64,000 nt of DNA from an uncultured Roseobacter sp. (lineage in GTDB: Bacteria > Pseudomonadota > Alphaproteobacteria > Rhodobacterales > Rhodobacteraceae): the NCBI RefSeq assembly GCF_947495275.1, contig NZ_CANLYL010000001.1, positions 434,001 through 498,000 of the forward strand. The letters run 5' to 3'. Below, one piece after another: positions 9,223 through 18,175 of the stretch. The notes beneath the pieces were generated by a model. That model was not told the DNA's origin and ran no database searches. It saw nothing but the letters and a program-made list of their open reading frames with translations. The position numbers and the translations under genes are program-made. Numbering within the stretch: the stretch's first letter is position 1; every line of letters starts with the position of its first letter.

Positions 9223-11159
9223 GCCTCCGCCTCCGGTTCAAGCTGGATGAGGGCCGCACCAGCTTCGACCTGATCGCCGTTTTGCGCCATCACTTCGGCC
9301 ACCACCCCGTCACGCGCGGCCAGCAGGGCATGTTCCATCTTCATCGCTTCCAGAACGGCCAGACGGTCGCCCTTGCGCACCGATTGGCCCACTGATGCGT
9401 CAATGGATTTCACCAGCCCCGGCATCGGCGCTTCGATCAGATTGCCGTCCCCGCTGCTGCCACTGGCGCGCGCCAGCGGGTCCACCACTTCAAAGGGCAG
9501 CCCGTAGTGGTCAAAGACCGTCGCAACCCCGCCCGCAAGACCCACCTGAGGCGCGGGATGCCCGCCGATGTGCCAGATCGCGCCGCGCCTGCGGGCCTCG
9601 ACCACCTCATCATCCAGATGCCAACGCTGATGCGCCGTATCCAAAACCTCAACCGCCAGATCAACCACCTCGCCCTGCCAGATCAACTGCACCGACCGCC
9701 GCATGGGCTGCCAGAGGCTGAACCCTGCCTGCGCGGGCGGCTCAAAAAGCCCCAGCGCCGCCATGCCTGCGGCCACCTTGTGCCGGGCCAGCGGTGCGGG
9801 GGCCGCGATCAGATGATCCAGCTCACGCCCGATCAGCCCGGTATCGACCTCACCGCGACCGAAGCGTTCATGCCCCGCCAGCGCGCCCAGAAAGGCCAGG
9901 TTGGTCACCGTGCCGCCCACCTGCGTGCCTGCCAGACCCCGGCGCAGCTTCGACAGGGCCACGGCGCGGTTTTCCCCCTGCACGATCAGCTTGGCGATCA
10001 TCGGGTCGTAATAAGGACTGATGGTATCGCCCGCCCGCACGCCACTGTCCGCGCGCACATCATGCGGAAAGTTCAGGTGGCTGAGGGTGCCGGTGGCGGG
10101 CAGGAACCCGGCGGGAACGTCCTCCGCATAAAGCCGCGCTTCAAAGGCATGGCCGGTGATGGACAGGTCCTCCTGCCGGGCGGGCAAGGGCTCGCCTGCG
10201 GCCACACGCAACTGCCAGGCCACCAGATCAACGCCGGTGATGGCCTCGGTGACGGGATGCTCCACCTGCAACCGCGTGTTCATCTCCATAAAGAAGAAGC
10301 CATCCTCCTTCAGCCCGTCCGAGCCGTCCACGATGAATTCCACCGTGCCCGCGCCGCTGTAACCAATGGCCTCCGCCGCGCGCACCGCCGCCGCCCCCAT
10401 GGCCGCGCGCATCTCTTCGGTCATGCCCGGTGCGGGCGCTTCCTCGATCACCTTCTGATGACGGCGCTGCAAGGAACAATCCCGCTCAAATAGATGCACG
10501 GCCCTTTTGCCATCGCCAAAGACCTGCACTTCGATGTGGCGCGGCTGGGTGACGAATTTCTCCACCAGCACGTCCCGGTTACCAAAGGCCGTCTGCGCCT
10601 CAGAACGGGCCGAGGCGAGCGCTGTCGCAAAACCCTCGGCCGTCTCCACCAGACGCATGCCCTTGCCGCCGCCGCCCGCCACCGCCTTGATCAGCACCGG
10701 ATAGCCGATCTTGTCGGCCTCCGCCGCCAGCAGATCGTCATCCTGATCCGCCCCGTGATAGCCCGGCACCACCGGCACGCCCGCCTCCACCATCAGCGCC
10801 TTGGCCGCATCCTTCAGCCCCATCGCGCGGATCGCCGAGGCGGAGGGCCCGATAAATGTCAGCCCCGCAGCCTCCACCGCATCAACGAAATCGGGGTTTT
10901 CGCTCAGAAACCCGTAGCCCGGATGGATCGCGCGGCACCCCGTATCCAATGCGGCCTGAATGATCACATCGCCGCGCAGGTAACTCTCCGCCGGGGCCGC
11001 CCCGCCGATACGCACCGCCACATCCGCCAGCGCCACATGTTTGGCCCCCGCATCGGCATCCGAATAAACGGCAACACAGCGCACGCCCATCGCGCGGGCG
11101 GTTTCAATGACCCGGACAGCAATCTCGCCCCGGTTCGCAATCAGGATTGTGTCAAACAT
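9219..11159 (-). CDS. liuD: Methylcrotonoyl-CoA carboxylase, biotin-carboxylase/carrier subunit (alpha)
   Basis: This 646-residue subunit carboxylates its own biotin with ATP and bicarbonate. Domains in order are biotin carboxylase (about 1-445, with the ATP-grasp Gly-rich loop KAVAGGGGKGMRLV, then FMEMNTRLQVEHPVTE), a linker/BT domain, and a C-terminal biotinyl domain with EAMKMEH; the biotinylated lysine is K607. The paired carboxyltransferase lies upstream at 12356-13960, and the isovaleryl-CoA dehydrogenase and HMG-CoA lyase genes around it make methylcrotonyl-CoA more likely than propionyl- or acetyl-CoA as the substrate. Confidence 0.95.
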   Translation of the reverse strand: MFDTILIANRGEIAVRVIETARAMGVRCVAVYSDADAGAKHVALADVAVRIGGAAPAESYLRGDVIIQAALDTGCRAIHPGYGFLSENPDFVDAVEAAGLTFIGPSASAIRAMGLKDAAKALMVEAGVPVVPGYHGADQDDDLLAAEADKIGYPVLIKAVAGGGGKGMRLVETAEGFATALASARSEAQTAFGNRDVLVEKFVTQPRHIEVQVFGDGKRAVHLFERDCSLQRRHQKVIEEAPAPGMTEEMRAAMGAAAVRAAEAIGYSGAGTVEFIVDGSDGLKEDGFFFMEMNTRLQVEHPVTEAITGVDLVAWQLRVAAGEPLPARQEDLSITGHAFEARLYAEDVPAGFLPATGTLSHLNFPHDVRADSGVRAGDTISPYYDPMIAKLIVQGENRAVALSKLRRGLAGTQVGGTVTNLAFLGALAGHERFGRGEVDTGLIGRELDHLIAAPAPLARHKVAAGMAALGLFEPPAQAGFSLWQPMRRSVQLIWQGEVVDLAVEVLDTAHQRWHLDDEVVEARRRGAIWHIGGHPAPQVGLAGGVATVFDHYGLPFEVVDPLARASGSSGDGNLIEAPMPGLVKSIDASVGQSVRKGDRLAVLEAMKMEHALLAARDGVVAEVMAQNGDQVEAGAALIQLEPEAEA

Positions 11160-11162
11160 ATT

Positions 11163-11852
11163 TCACCACCATGAGCCCGATGTTCCGTCCATCAGATGTT
11201 GTTTCACGTAGTCCGGCAAGGGCCATGCGTCGTAATCAACCCCCGTCAGCCGTCCGGGTGGCTGACTCCGGTAAGCATGGCGGTAAAGATCCATATGCAG
11301 CGTGATCTCGATTTGGCCCAGCGCCTCATCCACCTTGGTCTTGGTCTCGTTGATGCCCTCTTCGAGTTTTTGTGCATCGCTCTTTTGGCGCATCCAGCCC
11401 GCAGGCAGGACCTGCGTCAAAATTTTGCCGCCCGCCGACAGCGCCACCAGCAGAACAAGGTTGGCCAGAACCCCGGGCAAAGAGGGGGAGGCAATATCGC
11501 GAAGAAACCCTGGCAAGCCACCGAACCAGCCACGCTTGGCGTCCTTTTGCGTTGCAAGCTGCACCCGCGCCAGTTCGAACTCCCGCGCAAAGCTTTCGCG
11601 GAAAGCCCGGGCAAAGGCGCGCCGGTTGAAATCCGAGCGCCCCGCCCAAAGGCGCAGTTTGGGCCGCACGAACCACCCTTGTCGGGATTGTTCCACAAAC
11701 TCTTCGAAATCGAAGATAAAGAAATAGTCCTCGGCATCGGGCGCATTGTGGATCACATAGACAGGCAGTTCCACCTCGCTGCCCAGCGTCGGCAGTTTCA
11801 ACCCGCTGACGGTGTCGACCATCCGGTCCCCAAGCGCCTTGATGCCCTTCAT
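11163..11852 (-). CDS. Hypothetical protein with a central membrane segment and coiled coil
   Basis: I do not recognise this 229-residue protein. Residues 1-110 look like a soluble alpha/beta region (VYVIHNAPDAEDYFFIFDFEEF). A hydrophobic segment lies at about 127-145 (LPGVLANLVLLVALSAGGKI), followed by a charged helix at 155-180 (KLEEGINETKTKVDEALGQI) and a short tail ending GSWW. Its ATG overlaps the stop of the ASCH-domain gene by four bases, and the next gene downstream is the carboxylase alpha subunit. It may be a membrane-tethered accessory factor. Confidence 0.75.
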   Translation of the reverse strand: MKGIKALGDRMVDTVSGLKLPTLGSEVELPVYVIHNAPDAEDYFFIFDFEEFVEQSRQGWFVRPKLRLWAGRSDFNRRAFARAFRESFAREFELARVQLATQKDAKRGWFGGLPGFLRDIASPSLPGVLANLVLLVALSAGGKILTQVLPAGWMRQKSDAQKLEEGINETKTKVDEALGQIEITLHMDLYRHAYRSQPPGRLTGVDYDAWPLPDYVKQHLMDGTSGSWW

Positions 11853-12271
11853 ATGTTGCCTCCAAAATCCTCGACTAATTCAAACCGCTCGCAGACCAGC
11901 ATCATGTTCTCACCCCACCCGCCGTTGCGCTCGAAATATGCGCGGTGCCCTGCCTGCCAGCCTGCCAGCGTCTCGTTCTCACCTTCTGCCAGCGCGAAAT
12001 CTTCATCGACCTCGCAAAATCGTCTTTGCGTCACCTCGACCGTTCGGATGACGAGCGCGGGGGTACCATCCCAGTTGAGCGCAATATCGTGGCGTCCGGC
12101 AACCGGCAGCGCCTCCCCGCCGGTCTCGAAATCGCGCAGCGCGCCGCAGGTCGCACGCTTGGCACCCGATCTGACCAGCCCCAGCAGATCGGCACAGAGC
12201 GCCGCGGTGTCGCCGAAGGTGAAAGTGACGGCCTCGGGATAGCGGCGTTGGACCTCTTTCAGCGTCACCAT
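11849..12271 (-). CDS. ASCH domain-containing protein
   Basis: This protein of 140 residues resembles the ASCH/YhfF group of PUA-like beta-barrels that bind RNA or nucleotides. Typical pieces are FGDTAALCADLLGLVRSGAKRAT, then LPVAGRHDIALNWDGTPALVIRT, and the closing MMLVCERFELVEDF. Some relatives hydrolyse modified nucleosides (N4-acetylcytidine amidohydrolase YqfB). The ATG at 12271 follows GGGAGGGA; a start at 12313 would add 14 residues from a repeat-containing leader. It is coupled by a four-base overlap to the next gene inside the leucine operon. Confidence 0.82.
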   Translation of the reverse strand: MVTLKEVQRRYPEAVTFTFGDTAALCADLLGLVRSGAKRATCGALRDFETGGEALPVAGRHDIALNWDGTPALVIRTVEVTQRRFCEVDEDFALAEGENETLAGWQAGHRAYFERNGGWGENMMLVCERFELVEDFGGNI

Positions 12272-12307
12272 CAACGTCCCTCCCGGGTCGGGCCGGGTGA
12301 CACTGCG

Positions 12308-12346
12308 GTGCACAGGCTGTGCACGTTCTGTGCACAGGGTGTGACA
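12308..12346. repeat. Three 11-bp-phased GTGCAC palindromes
   Basis: GTGCAC occurs at 12308, 12319 and 12330, exactly 11 bases apart, followed by a degenerate GTGACA at 12341. The 11-base unit resembles GTGCACAGGCT. The element lies in the spacer between the carboxylase beta gene and the ASCH gene. Helical phasing of a self-complementary hexamer could mark a protein-binding array; it could also be a small tandem duplication. Confidence 0.75.
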
Positions 12347-12355
12347 GGCCGGTTT

Positions 12356-13960
12356 TTACATGCGGAAGACGCCAAAGCGTGTCTCCTCGATCGGGGCGTT
12401 GAGCGCGGCGGAAAGCGACAAAAAGAGCACGTCGCGCGATTTGCGCGGGTCGATAATCCCGTCATCCCACAGCCGCGCGGAAGCGTAGAGCGGGTGGCTC
12501 TGGCGCTCGAACATGTCAATCGTGGGCTGTTTGAAACGGGCCTCTTCTTCGGCGGACCAATGCTCGCCCGCCCGCTCGATGGCGTCGCGTTTCACCGTGG
12601 CCAGCACACCCGCCGCCTGCGCACCGCCCATGACCGAAATGCGGCTGTTGGGCCATGTCCACATGAAACGCGGGCTGTAGGCGCGCCCGGCCATACCGTA
12701 GTTGCCTGCCCCGAAGGAGCCGCCGACCAGCATGGTGATCTTGGGCACATTGGTGGAGGCCACAGCCGTTACCATCTTGGCGCCATGCCGCGCGATGCCT
12801 TCGTTTTCATATTTGCGGCCGACCATGAAGCCGGTGATATTTTGCATAAATATCAAAGGGATACGGCGTTTTGAACACAGTTCGACAAAATGCGCGCCTT
12901 TCTGGGCGGATTCCGAGAAGAGCACGCCGTTATTGGCGATAATGCCAATAGGGCAGCCCTTGAGATGGGCAAATCCGGTCACCAGCGTTTCGCCAAAGCG
13001 CGGTTTGAATTCGTCAAAACGGGAGCCATCGACCAGTCGGGCAATCACTTCGCGAATGTCATAGGGCGTGCGCAGATCTGCAGGCACCACGCCCAGTATT
13101 TCTTCCGGATCATAGGCCGGATCTTCGGGCGCCTCCCATTGCACGGTGGCGGGTCTGGCGCGGTTCAGCGCGCCCACCGCCCGGCGCGCCAGTGCCAGCG
13201 CATGGGCGTCATCCTCGGCGAGGTAATCCGCGACACCGCTGAGACGGGTATGCACATCACCGCCGCCGAGGTCTTCGGCAGTGACCACTTCGCCCGTTGC
13301 GGCCTTGACGAGAGGTGGGCCTGCCAGAAAGATAGTGCCTTGATCCCGAACGATAATTGTCACATCAGACATGGCCGGAACGTAAGCGCCCCCGGCTGTG
13401 CAGGAGCCCATGACCACGGCGATCTGCGCGATCCCTTCGGCACTCATACGCGCCTGATTGTAGAAGATGCGGCCAAAGTGATCGCGGTCGGGAAAGACCT
13501 CATCCTGATTGGGCAGGTTGGCCCCGCCGCTGTCCACCAGATAGATACAGGGCAGCCGGTTCTCCTGTGCAATCTCCTGCGCCCGCAGGTGCTTCTTGAC
13601 CGTCATCGGATAGTAGGTGCCACCTTTTACGGTGGCGTCGTTACACACCACCATGACCTCCTGCCCCTGCACCTGACCGATGCCCGCGATCACACCCGCG
13701 CAGGGGGCCGCACCGTCATAGAGTCCATGCGCGGCAGTGGCACCGACCTCCAGAAAAGGGCTGCCGGGATCCAGCAGGCCCGCCACCCGGTCGCGCGGCA
13801 GCATCTTGCCCCGGCTGAGGTGACGCGCGCGCGATTTATCGCCCCCACCAAGTGCCGCATGATCCGCCGCAGCAGCGATCTCCGCCAAAGCTTCCAGATG
13901 GGCTAAGCGATTGGTTTTAAAGGCTTCGGAGGACGGCAAAGCCTGCGAGGTCAGTTTCAT
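12356..13960 (-). CDS. liuB: Methylcrotonoyl-CoA carboxylase, carboxyltransferase subunit (beta)
   Basis: It transfers carboxylate from biotin to 3-methylcrotonyl-CoA, yielding 3-methylglutaconyl-CoA. At 534 residues it has the two crotonase-like halves of acyl-CoA carboxyltransferases: [21 protein letters not shown] and [19 protein letters not shown] in the first, and [20 protein letters not shown] and [20 protein letters not shown] in the second. The last block and the QNITGFMVG motif are typical of MCC beta rather than propionyl-CoA carboxylase. AAGGAG five bases before the ATG supports the start. Confidence 0.95.
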   Translation of the reverse strand: MKLTSQALPSSEAFKTNRLAHLEALAEIAAAADHAALGGGDKSRARHLSRGKMLPRDRVAGLLDPGSPFLEVGATAAHGLYDGAAPCAGVIAGIGQVQGQEVMVVCNDATVKGGTYYPMTVKKHLRAQEIAQENRLPCIYLVDSGGANLPNQDEVFPDRDHFGRIFYNQARMSAEGIAQIAVVMGSCTAGGAYVPAMSDVTIIVRDQGTIFLAGPPLVKAATGEVVTAEDLGGGDVHTRLSGVADYLAEDDAHALALARRAVGALNRARPATVQWEAPEDPAYDPEEILGVVPADLRTPYDIREVIARLVDGSRFDEFKPRFGETLVTGFAHLKGCPIGIIANNGVLFSESAQKGAHFVELCSKRRIPLIFMQNITGFMVGRKYENEGIARHGAKMVTAVASTNVPKITMLVGGSFGAGNYGMAGRAYSPRFMWTWPNSRISVMGGAQAAGVLATVKRDAIERAGEHWSAEEEARFKQPTIDMFERQSHPLYASARLWDDGIIDPRKSRDVLFLSLSAALNAPIEETRFGVFRM

Positions 13961-13999
13961 GTCATCTCCTTCATCGGCAAGCTGGCCGCTTTCCGGTCA

Positions 14000-14320
14000 T
14001 CATGTTTGCGGCGCTCCGGGCCGGTCAGGGTCTGCGGAAATATCCAGCAAACGCCCAAATCTGTCGACGGCATAGTCATAGCGCAGAGCGGGTTGCTGCA
14101 CACAGCGCACCACGATCCAGACGCCGGCGCGTTCGCCCGGTCGCGCCGTGCAATCGGTCAGACGGGCGTTGCCCCCCGCTTGCGCCACGTATTGCGCAGC
14201 ATAGGTCGAAATGACATCCGTCTCCGTGATCGTGGCCGCGATCCAGCCCCATCGGAATCCCCAGACCCCGAGACAGATCACCAGCAGTGCCAGCGGTGTC
14301 CACCAGAGCCAGCGGGGCAT
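14000..14320 (-). CDS. Small single-span membrane-anchored hypothetical protein
   Basis: This 106-residue protein begins [20 protein letters not shown], a single N-terminal membrane anchor, followed by a periplasmic domain with two cysteines (in LTDCTARPGER and VVRCVQQPALRY) that could form a disulfide. The ATG overlaps the stop of the LprI-like gene (TGATG); a GTG one codon earlier at 14323 is an alternative. No family was recognised. It lies between the isovaleryl-CoA dehydrogenase and carboxylase beta genes. Confidence 0.72.
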   Translation of the reverse strand: MPRWLWWTPLALLVICLGVWGFRWGWIAATITETDVISTYAAQYVAQAGGNARLTDCTARPGERAGVWIVVRCVQQPALRYDYAVDRFGRLLDISADPDRPGAPQT

Positions 14321-14817
14321 CACTCACCCCATTGCCGTGACAACCGATCGGTCTGATCCGCTGTCAACTCCATCAGGCACTGCAATGTGGCTGGTCCGCC
14401 GCCTGTCCCGCCGCCCCATTTTGTGCGCTCGTAAGCGCAGGCCTCATCGCGAAAGGTGATCCAGGCGCGCTGCATCGCCACAAGCGCCGGGGCTTGAGCG
14501 GGTGCGGCCGAGCCAAGCTCCCGCATTTCGGCATCCATCTGTCGGGCATCCTGCAGGACAGCCTGGTAGGTCTCGTTCAGAAGAGCGTCCCAAAAGGTCA
14601 GTTCGCCATCAAGACAGCCGCCCATGCCGACGGTTGTGTGGCCTGCATCATTGGCTTGCATACAGATGGCAGAAGACAGGCCCGCACAGTCACTCAGTGC
14701 TGCCCCAACGGGCAATTCATCCAGACAGCTTCGGGTTTGCGCATCCGAATACAGAATGCCCTGCGCGAGGGCGGGCGCGGCGCTCAGTGCCAATCCCAAG
14801 GCCAAAGCACGGATCAC
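14320..14817 (-). CDS. LprI-family (DUF1311) periplasmic protein
   Basis: This 165-residue protein has a Sec signal peptide cleaved after AAPALAQ (about residue 19). The mature part matches the lysozyme-inhibitor LprI N-terminal family: [20 protein letters not shown] with conserved Trp and Cys, then [21 protein letters not shown]. Several cysteines suggest disulfides in the periplasm. LprI of Mycobacterium inhibits lysozyme; most members of the family are uncharacterised. A GTG start overlaps the isovaleryl-CoA dehydrogenase TGA by three bases, so it is a coupled operon member without an obvious metabolic reason. Confidence 0.85.
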   Translation of the reverse strand: MIRALALGLALSAAPALAQGILYSDAQTRSCLDELPVGAALSDCAGLSSAICMQANDAGHTTVGMGGCLDGELTFWDALLNETYQAVLQDARQMDAEMRELGSAAPAQAPALVAMQRAWITFRDEACAYERTKWGGGTGGGPATLQCLMELTADQTDRLSRQWGE

Positions 14818-15977
14818 CCCATGGCCCCCATCATTTCGCGACCAACCAGCATGCGCCTGATCTCTGACGTGCCCGCGCCGATTTCCATCAGTTTGGCGTC
14901 GCGGAAAATGCGTGCCACGGGGCTGTCGTTCAAAAACCCGGCCCCGCCCATTGCCTGCACAGCCTGATGCGCCTGCACCATCGCCTGTTCGGAGGCATAA
15001 AGACAGCAGGCCGCGGCGTCCTGACGTGTCACATCGCCCCGGTCGCAGGCCTTTGCCACCTCATAAACATAGGCACGTGCGGAATTCATGGCCGTATACA
15101 TATCGGCGATCTTGCCCTGCATCAGTTGAAAATTGCCAATCGGCTGGCCGAACTGTTTGCGCTCGGAGAGGTACGGCATGATCGCATCGAGGCAGGCCGC
15201 CATGATGCCGGTTCCGATCCCGGCCAGCACCACGCGTTCATAATCGAGCCCCGACATCAGCACGCGCACGCCTTTGCCCTCTTCACCCAGCACGTTTTCA
15301 AAAGGCACTTCGACGTCCTCGAATATCAACTCGGCGGTGTTTGATCCGCGCATGCCCAGCTTGTCGAAATGGGGGCTGGTGGAAAATCCGGTCATCGATT
15401 TTTCGATCAGAAAGGCGGTGATGCCTTTGGACCCTGCGTCTGGGTCGGATTTGGCATAGACAACCAGGGTTTCCGCGTCTGGCCCGTTGGTGATCCAGTA
15501 TTTGGTGCCGTTCAGGCGGTAGTGGTCGTTGCGTTTTTCGGCGCGCAGTTTCATGGAAACCACGTCGGACCCGGCACCGGCTTCGGACATGGCCAGCGCG
15601 CCCACATGTTCACCGGATATCAGACCGGGCAGGTATTTCCGTTTCTGCGCGTCCGTGCCGTTCAACTTGATCTGATTGACGCAGAGGTTGGAGTGGGCCC
15701 CATATGACAGCGACACCGAGGCACTTGCACGCGCAATCTCCTCCACAGCGACCGTATGTGCCAGATAGGACATGCCCGCACCGCCGTATTCTTCCGGCAC
15801 GGTAATGCCCAGCAGACCAAGCTCGCCCATCTCCGTCCAGAGTTCTGGCGGAAAGGTGTTTTTGGCGTCAATCTCCGCCGCCAGGGGTTTGACACGATCC
15901 TGCGCCCATCTGTGCACCAGGTCGCGCAACGCGTTCACATCTTCGCCCAGATCGAAAGCCATGGTTGCCATAAACAT
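14814..15977 (-). CDS. liuA: Isovaleryl-CoA dehydrogenase
   Basis: This FAD acyl-CoA dehydrogenase converts isovaleryl-CoA to 3-methylcrotonyl-CoA and passes electrons to ETF. Domains: helical N-domain, beta barrel ([31 protein letters not shown]) and C-terminal helices. The base glutamate is seen at E247 in [11 protein letters not shown], the location characteristic of isovaleryl-CoA dehydrogenases, whereas most acyl-CoA dehydrogenases carry it near the C-terminus. AGGAG eight bases before the ATG supports the start. It heads the leucine operon. Confidence 0.95.
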   Translation of the reverse strand: MFMATMAFDLGEDVNALRDLVHRWAQDRVKPLAAEIDAKNTFPPELWTEMGELGLLGITVPEEYGGAGMSYLAHTVAVEEIARASASVSLSYGAHSNLCVNQIKLNGTDAQKRKYLPGLISGEHVGALAMSEAGAGSDVVSMKLRAEKRNDHYRLNGTKYWITNGPDAETLVVYAKSDPDAGSKGITAFLIEKSMTGFSTSPHFDKLGMRGSNTAELIFEDVEVPFENVLGEEGKGVRVLMSGLDYERVVLAGIGTGIMAACLDAIMPYLSERKQFGQPIGNFQLMQGKIADMYTAMNSARAYVYEVAKACDRGDVTRQDAAACCLYASEQAMVQAHQAVQAMGGAGFLNDSPVARIFRDAKLMEIGAGTSEIRRMLVGREMMGAMG

Positions 15978-16066
15978 CGCGGTGCACTCCTTGCGCGATT
16001 TATTGAACGTATGTTCATAAATGACATAGCCCTCTCATCCGGTCAACCCGGCAATAGTTCCGACGC

Positions 16067-16090
16067 AAAAAAGGCGGCTCGAAGCCGCCC
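16067..16090 (-). terminator. Intrinsic terminator after the DegT-type aminotransferase gene
   Basis: On the minus strand GGGCGGCTTCGAGCCGCC folds into a tight GGCGGC/GCCGCC stem with a short loop and is followed by six Ts. It lies 26 bases past the stop of the aminotransferase gene and upstream of the leucine operon, which separates the two units. Confidence 0.88.
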
Positions 16091-16115
16091 TTCCCTGCGT
16101 GACTTGCGTTTCGGA

Positions 16116-17324
16116 TTATTCAGCTGCCGTCGACTGGCCCTGATAGACCGCGCTGACCTCTGCGCGGATGATGCGGGCGATCAAGGCACAATCCTCCAGC
16201 GAGAACGTCAGCGGCACCCGCATGTCAACGATGCCCGCCAGCACGCGGTCGGTTGCAGGCATGGCGGGGGCTTCCGCGTAGCGCCAACTGTCATAGCGGC
16301 TGGTGAAGCCAACCGGCTCCGCGCCGCCGAACCATTTCAGCTCGACACCGCGCGCGGCACAGCGCTTCACGACGCTCAAGACATCCTCCGCCGACCAGTC
16401 CAGCAGCAGGAACTGAATGGAGGAACCGACAATCGTTTCCTGTGCGGGCCGCTCGATCACCGTCAGACCCGGCGTGTCACGCAGCCCTTTTTCAAGGCAA
16501 AAGTACCGCTCGTTCCAGCGCGCGCATTGCTTTGCAAGATCCGCCACCTGCGGGCGCAGAATGGCCGCGCGCAGGTTATCCATCCGGCCCGAGATATTGG
16601 GCGTCTCATAGCGGATATTCTCGAAAGCTTCCTTGGGCGGGGCCGCAAGGTGACGCTCATAGAGCATGTAGGAGCCTGACAGGATCACCGCACGCGCCGC
16701 GATTTCCGCGTCATCGGTCACGAAAAACCCACCCTCGCCGGAATTCACATGTTTATAGGTCTGGCAGGAATAACACCCGACGGCACCCTGACGCCCCGAG
16801 GGCACGCCATTCCATGCCGCGCCCATCGTATGCGCGCAATCCTCGATCACCGTGATGCCCGCCGCATCGCAAATGGCCATCAACCGGTCCATATCGCAGA
16901 TATGGCCCCGCATGTGACTGAGCAGCAGAACCTTAGCCGCCTCAGATTTTGACTGAAGATCGTCAAGATCAATGGTCAGCGCTTCGGTGACACCCACGAA
17001 CACCGGGTTTGCCCCCACGGCGGCGATGGCACCGGGCACCGGCGCAAGCGTGAAAGCATTAGAAAGCACCGGATCGCCCGGTTTGACACCCACGGCGCGC
17101 AGAGCTGTGGCCATCGCATAGCCCCCCGATGCCACGGCGAGGCAGTATTTAGCCCCAACCGATGCGGCGAACTCCTGCTCCAGCAGCGCGGTTTCGCTGA
17201 CCTCACCCGCTGCCGTGTTGTACCGGTGCAAACGCCCATGACGCAGCACAGCCATGGCCGCGTCGATACCCGCTTCGGGGATCGGTTCCTGCTGCGTAAA
17301 GCTGCCTTTGAAAATTTCCGTCAT
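16116..17324 (-). CDS. DegT/DnrJ/EryC1/StrS-family PLP aminotransferase
   Basis: This 402-residue protein has the fold-type I layout of sugar aminotransferases and AHBA synthases. The cofactor-phosphate stretch VASGGYAMATAL lies near 75-90, VIEDCAHTMGA near 160, and the Schiff-base lysine in CYSCQTYKHVNSGEGGF. The donor is usually glutamate and the acceptor a 3- or 4-keto sugar nucleotide, but no sugar-nucleotide genes adjoin it apart from glmU, so the substrate is open. GAGGG seven bases before the ATG at 17324 favours that start; 17360 would add 12 residues with no ribosome site. Confidence 0.88.
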   Translation of the reverse strand: MTEIFKGSFTQQEPIPEAGIDAAMAVLRHGRLHRYNTAAGEVSETALLEQEFAASVGAKYCLAVASGGYAMATALRAVGVKPGDPVLSNAFTLAPVPGAIAAVGANPVFVGVTEALTIDLDDLQSKSEAAKVLLLSHMRGHICDMDRLMAICDAAGITVIEDCAHTMGAAWNGVPSGRQGAVGCYSCQTYKHVNSGEGGFFVTDDAEIAARAVILSGSYMLYERHLAAPPKEAFENIRYETPNISGRMDNLRAAILRPQVADLAKQCARWNERYFCLEKGLRDTPGLTVIERPAQETIVGSSIQFLLLDWSAEDVLSVVKRCAARGVELKWFGGAEPVGFTSRYDSWRYAEAPAMPATDRVLAGIVDMRVPLTFSLEDCALIARIIRAEVSAVYQGQSTAAE

Positions 17325-17370
17325 TTCATGTCCCTCGTGGCTCTGACTTTGGGTGGACATAGCATTCTGG

Positions 17371-18036
17371 TCAAGCCAGCAGGCTGTCCACGATACCGGG
17401 AAGATCCGCGTAGTCCTGCAACAGGGCTTCGGGTTGCAAGGCCGCCATATCCCCCCCCGCCGGGCCGAATGTCACCAGAACGCAAGGAACACCCGCCGCC
17501 CTTGCGGTATTTCTATCGGTGTCTGAATCGCCGATCAGGACGCATTTTTTCGGATCCCCACCAGCGCGCCGGGCCGTCTCAAAAAGCGGTTCCGGATCCG
17601 GTTTGCGCACCGACAGCGTGTCTGCGCCGATCAGGGCGGCAAAAGCGTCCCGCACGCCGAGGCTTTGCAAGAGGATATCCGCCAGCGCTTCGGGCTTGTT
17701 GGTACAAATCCCAACACCGTATCCCTCGATCTTCAGCCGTTCGACGGCCTCCATCGCGCGCGGGTAGAGTACCGTGTGGACATCAATCGCGGACCTGTAG
17801 GCCTCCAGAAGAACGGGGTAGTAGCGATCCGTCATTTCCGCGGCATCGGACTGGCCAAGTCGTTTCATACCAAGGTTGAGCATTGCCCGCCCACCCCGCA
17901 ATGCGGTGCCCGCATCCGACAACGGGTCCAGCACATCGCCCGCCCCCATATCGCGGAAACACTGATTGGCGGCGGCAATCAGGTCACCGCTGGTGTCGGC
18001 CAACGTGCCATCCAGGTCAAAAATTACCGTTTTCAT
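17371..18036 (-). CDS. gph: Phosphoglycolate phosphatase (HAD superfamily)
   Basis: This 221-residue HAD phosphatase removes 2-phosphoglycolate, a product of oxidative DNA repair or oxygenation. Motif I FDLDGTLADT is at the very N-terminus (D7 nucleophile, D9 acid/base), motif II ICTNKP near 105, motif III RKPDPEPL with its lysine, and motif IV GDSDTDRNTA. The ATG at 18036 follows GGAGAAGG; the frame extends to 18240 but only into the glmU promoter and coding region. It is divergent from glmU with a 139-base intergenic region. Confidence 0.87.
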   Translation of the reverse strand: MKTVIFDLDGTLADTSGDLIAAANQCFRDMGAGDVLDPLSDAGTALRGGRAMLNLGMKRLGQSDAAEMTDRYYPVLLEAYRSAIDVHTVLYPRAMEAVERLKIEGYGVGICTNKPEALADILLQSLGVRDAFAALIGADTLSVRKPDPEPLFETARRAGGDPKKCVLIGDSDTDRNTARAAGVPCVLVTFGPAGGDMAALQPEALLQDYADLPGIVDSLLA

Positions 18037-18175
18037 GCCTTCTCCGCGCTTCATTCTTCGGACAGGTCGTTGCCGTAAGATGTTGCAAGCCGCAACCTTC
18101 TTTGATCCGCACACGTCTTGCGCCGCCCTGCCAGACGGATAAACAGGGCCGCGACAGAACACAAAGAGAAACATT
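18037..18175. promoter_or_regulatory. Divergent promoter region between gph and glmU
   Basis: These 139 bases separate divergently transcribed genes. A short inverted repeat GTTGC-AAGCC-GCAAC lies near 18082-18096. AAAGAG precedes the glmU ATG. Promoter boxes are not clear enough to call. Confidence 0.4.

Noticed and set aside
9507-10493. 328-residue plus-strand ORF opposite the carboxylase alpha gene
   Set aside because: It is His/Gln/Arg-rich, the usual product of reading the complement of a GC-rich gene, with no recognisable domain.
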